From positions 1 through 6,498 of the forward strand of contig FR900164.1 in the NCBI GenBank assembly GCA_000437755.1: DNA of 6,498 bases, given 5' to 3'. Shown here one piece after another: positions 5,267 to 6,498 of the stretch (position 1 is its first letter; each line of letters starts with the position of its first letter). The notes under the pieces were generated by a model. That model saw only the letters and a list, made by a program, of their open reading frames with translations, was not told where the DNA came from and ran no database searches. A program made the translations under genes and the position numbers. The DNA comes from Roseburia sp. CAG:303. Its GTDB lineage: Bacteria; Bacillota; Clostridia; Lachnospirales; Lachnospiraceae.

Positions 5267-6498
5267 ATGAGAAAAATAATAAGCATTGGAAATCAGGGTT
5301 TTGAAGATATTCGGGTAAATGATAACTTTTATGTGGATAAAACAGATTTTATCAGGGAATGGTGGGAATCAAGGGATATTGTAACTCTGATTACCAGACC
5401 TCGTCGTTTTGGAAAAACTTTAAATATGGATATGTTGAAATGTTTCTTCTCCAATAAATATGCAGGACGGGCGGATTTGTTTGAAGGGCTTGCTGTCTGG
5501 AACGATGAAAGCTACCGGAAGCTGCAGGGGACATATCCGGTAATCTTTTTAAGTTTTGCGGATGTAAAGCAGACGCAGTACACAGATGCAATACAAATGA
5601 TAAAGAGTATTCTTTCGGATGTTTTTAAAGAGAACAGAGAAATTATGGAGAGTGATATATTTACAGAAGCAGATAGGAAGCAGTATCAGATGGTAAATCC
5701 AATGATGGATCATGTTACGGCACAAAGAGCATTAAAAGATCTGGGAGGTTATCTGGAACGTTATTATGGTAAAAAAGTGATTATTCTTCTGGACGAATAT
5801 GACACTCCGATGCAGGAAGCATATCTGAATGGTTACTGGGAAGAATTTACCGGATTTATGAGAAGCCTGCTTAATGCTGCATTTAAAACAAATCCTTATC
5901 TGGAACGTGCAGTTATGACGGGCATTACAAGGATTTCAAAGGAATCCATGTTTTCTGATTTGAATAACCTGAATGTCGCAACGATAACATCAAAAAAATA
6001 TGCAGCCTGTTTTGGATTTACAGAAGAAGAAGTGTTTCATGCACTGGACAGTTATGACATGTCAGAAGAAAAACAGCGGGTAAAAGAATGGTATGACGGG
6101 TTTGTGTTTGGACCGGTAAAAGATATCTATAATCCGTGGTCAATTACAAATTTTCTGGATAAGAAAGAATATAGGACTTACTGGGTTTCGACAAGTTCTA
6201 AACTTGTACTAAGGAAGGACCCAACGAAGTTGGGAGGATTCCTTAGTACCTACGCAGACGCTTGCGAACAAAGTTCGCTTTTAAATGCGTCTGCTTCATT
6301 TGAAATGGTAAGCAGGCTGATTCAGACGGCATCTCCTGAAATCAAAGAAAAAATGGAAGAACTGATCCATGGAAAAGAAATTGTGGAGAATTTTGATGAA
6401 CAGATTGTATTTCACCAGCTGGATCGGAATGAAGGGGCAATCTGGAGTCTGCTTCTGACAAGCGGCTATTTAAAAGCGGTCGATGTGGAATACAGGGG
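5267..6498 (+). CDS. AAA-ATPase-like / PD-(D/E)XK nuclease-like protein carrying an in-frame palindromic insert (3' end cut by window)
   Basis: The frame is open from ATG 5267 to the window edge, giving 410 complete codons. The N-terminus NQGFEDIRVNDNFYVDKTDFI and the modified Walker A TRPRRFGKT (43-51) are diagnostic of the AAA-ATPase-like family whose C-terminus normally carries a PD-(D/E)XK nuclease-like domain (DUF1703 group). Walker B is VIILLDEYD (171-179). Further family landmarks are TGITRISKESMFSDLNNL (218-235), WYDGFVFG (275-282), YNPWSI (288-293), YWVSTSS (305-311) and WSLLLTSGYLKA (393-404). Family members are usually about 500-580 residues, so the nuclease-like end is missing here. 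Codons 312-346 are absent from the family pattern: TSS should lead directly to a short 'N-x-[LV]' and then SRLI. They coincide with a run of inverted repeats. The molecular function of the family is unsettled, and it is often multicopy in gut anaerobes. Whether the insert leaves the protein active cannot be told, but the downstream half remains well conserved and in frame. Confidence 0.93.
   Translation, partial: MRKIISIGNQGFEDIRVNDNFYVDKTDFIREWWESRDIVTLITRPRRFGKTLNMDMLKCFFSNKYAGRADLFEGLAVWNDESYRKLQGTYPVIFLSFADVKQTQYTDAIQMIKSILSDVFKENREIMESDIFTEADRKQYQMVNPMMDHVTAQRALKDLGGYLERYYGKKVIILLDEYDTPMQEAYLNGYWEEFTGFMRSLLNAAFKTNPYLERAVMTGITRISKESMFSDLNNLNVATITSKKYAACFGFTEEEVFHALDSYDMSEEKQRVKEWYDGFVFGPVKDIYNPWSITNFLDKKEYRTYWVSTSSKLVLRKDPTKLGGFLSTYADACEQSSLLNASASFEMVSRLIQTASPEIKEKMEELIHGKEIVENFDEQIVFHQLDRNEGAIWSLLLTSGYLKAVDVEYR
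6191..6207. repeat. Inverted repeat at the left border of the insert
   Basis: ACAAGTT (6191-6197) and AACTTGT (6201-6207) form a perfect 7-bp stem around CTA. The left arm encodes host residues T-S-S and so appears to belong to the target gene, while the right arm is in the insert. Confidence 0.7.
6206..6249. repeat. Compound hairpin A inside the insert
   Basis: The outer stem pairs GTACTAAGGAA (6206-6216) with TTCCTTAGTAC (6239-6249), 11 bp and perfect. The inner stem pairs CCCAAC (6220-6225) with GTTGGG (6229-6234) around a GAA loop. The two stems are separated by small internal bulges (GGA and AGGA). Confidence 0.9.
6254..6294. repeat. Compound hairpin B inside the insert
   Basis: The outer stem pairs GCAGACGC (6254-6261) with GCGTCTGC (6287-6294), 8 bp and perfect. 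The inner stem pairs GCGAAC (6264-6269) with GTTCGC (6273-6278) around an AAA loop. An asymmetric bulge (TT against TTTTAAAT) separates the stems. Its two-tier layout mirrors hairpin A. Confidence 0.9.

Larger units (their letters stand above)
6200..6304 (+). mobile_element. Putative small palindromic element inserted in frame in a coding gene
   Basis: About 105 bp (35 codons, residues 312-346 of the host protein) interrupt an otherwise normal AAA-ATPase-like gene between TSS and MVSRLI. The segment is dominated by two compound hairpins (6206-6249 and 6254-6294), preceded by a third at the left junction (6191-6207). It encodes no transposase, so any mobility must be supplied in trans. The length is a multiple of three, and the other two forward frames contain stops (TAA at 6210 and 6282 in one; TAG at 6244 in the other). 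The borders are inferred from the host family pattern and may be off by a few bases; no clear target duplication can be seen. It resembles in concept Rickettsia palindromic elements, REP/RAYT units or non-autonomous IS200/IS605 derivatives, but I cannot assign it to any of these. Confidence 0.7.

Noticed and set aside
6264..6286. Inner stem of hairpin B followed by TTTT as an intrinsic terminator
   Set aside because: The stem is only 6 bp, the T-run is short and interrupted, and the family-like protein sequence continues in frame far beyond it. It could cause some premature termination, but nothing shows this.
6200..6304. Insert as an intein, group I/II intron or CRISPR repeat pair
   Set aside because: It is far too short for an intein or intron, has none of their motifs, and there is no spacer-repeat periodicity.
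5267..6304. Host AAA-ATPase-like gene as a pseudogene disrupted by the insert
   Set aside because: The frame stays open on both sides and the downstream family motifs are intact, so it is annotated as coding. Loss of activity is still possible.

Overview
The window looks like part of a chromosome from a low-GC Gram-positive anaerobe of the Clostridia, most likely Lachnospiraceae. This is inferred from AT-rich coding sequence, strong AGGAGG-type ribosome binding sites, tightly packed same-strand genes, small lipoproteins of gut-Firmicutes type, and an AAA-ATPase-like gene of the DUF1703 group that is common in such genomes. No rRNA, tRNA or marker gene pins the organism down. All genes read on the + strand.

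Positions 1-5169 hold one compact operon of seven genes, cut at its 5' end by the window. Two tandem paralogous lipoproteins come first (1-768 and 790-1581). They are followed by an ABC-2-like permease (1596-2417), a membrane-anchored extracytoplasmic protein (2404-2970), an ABC ATPase (2974-3621) and two more hydrophobic permease-like proteins (3602-4354 and 4354-5169). Gaps are at most 21 bp and three junctions overlap, so the genes are probably co-transcribed and translationally coupled. The ATPase has a glutamate at the Q-loop position (the E-loop of lantibiotic-immunity/bacitracin-type transporters). The simplest model is a membrane complex that expels or resists a peptide or other membrane-active compound, or exports one, with three secreted or anchored proteins helping outside the membrane. 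The substrate cannot be read from the sequence.

Positions 5170-5266 are a short intergenic stretch with a plausible extended -10 promoter. It drives the last gene, which starts at 5267 and runs off the window end: an AAA-ATPase-like/PD-(D/E)XK-type protein. Its first 311 codons and the codons from 347 onward read as a normal family member. Between them lies an extra, in-frame stretch of about 105 bp (about 6200-6304) made almost entirely of nested inverted repeats. Only one of the three forward frames is free of stops through this stretch, and it is the one used. This looks like a small palindromic mobile element that has inserted into a protein-coding gene and become coding, similar in concept to the Rickettsia palindromic elements. 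It is the most interesting item in the window.

A second point of interest is the pair of lipoprotein genes. Their first 89 visible bases are identical, while the rest has diverged to roughly half identity at the protein level, which suggests recent gene conversion or recombination at the 5' end.
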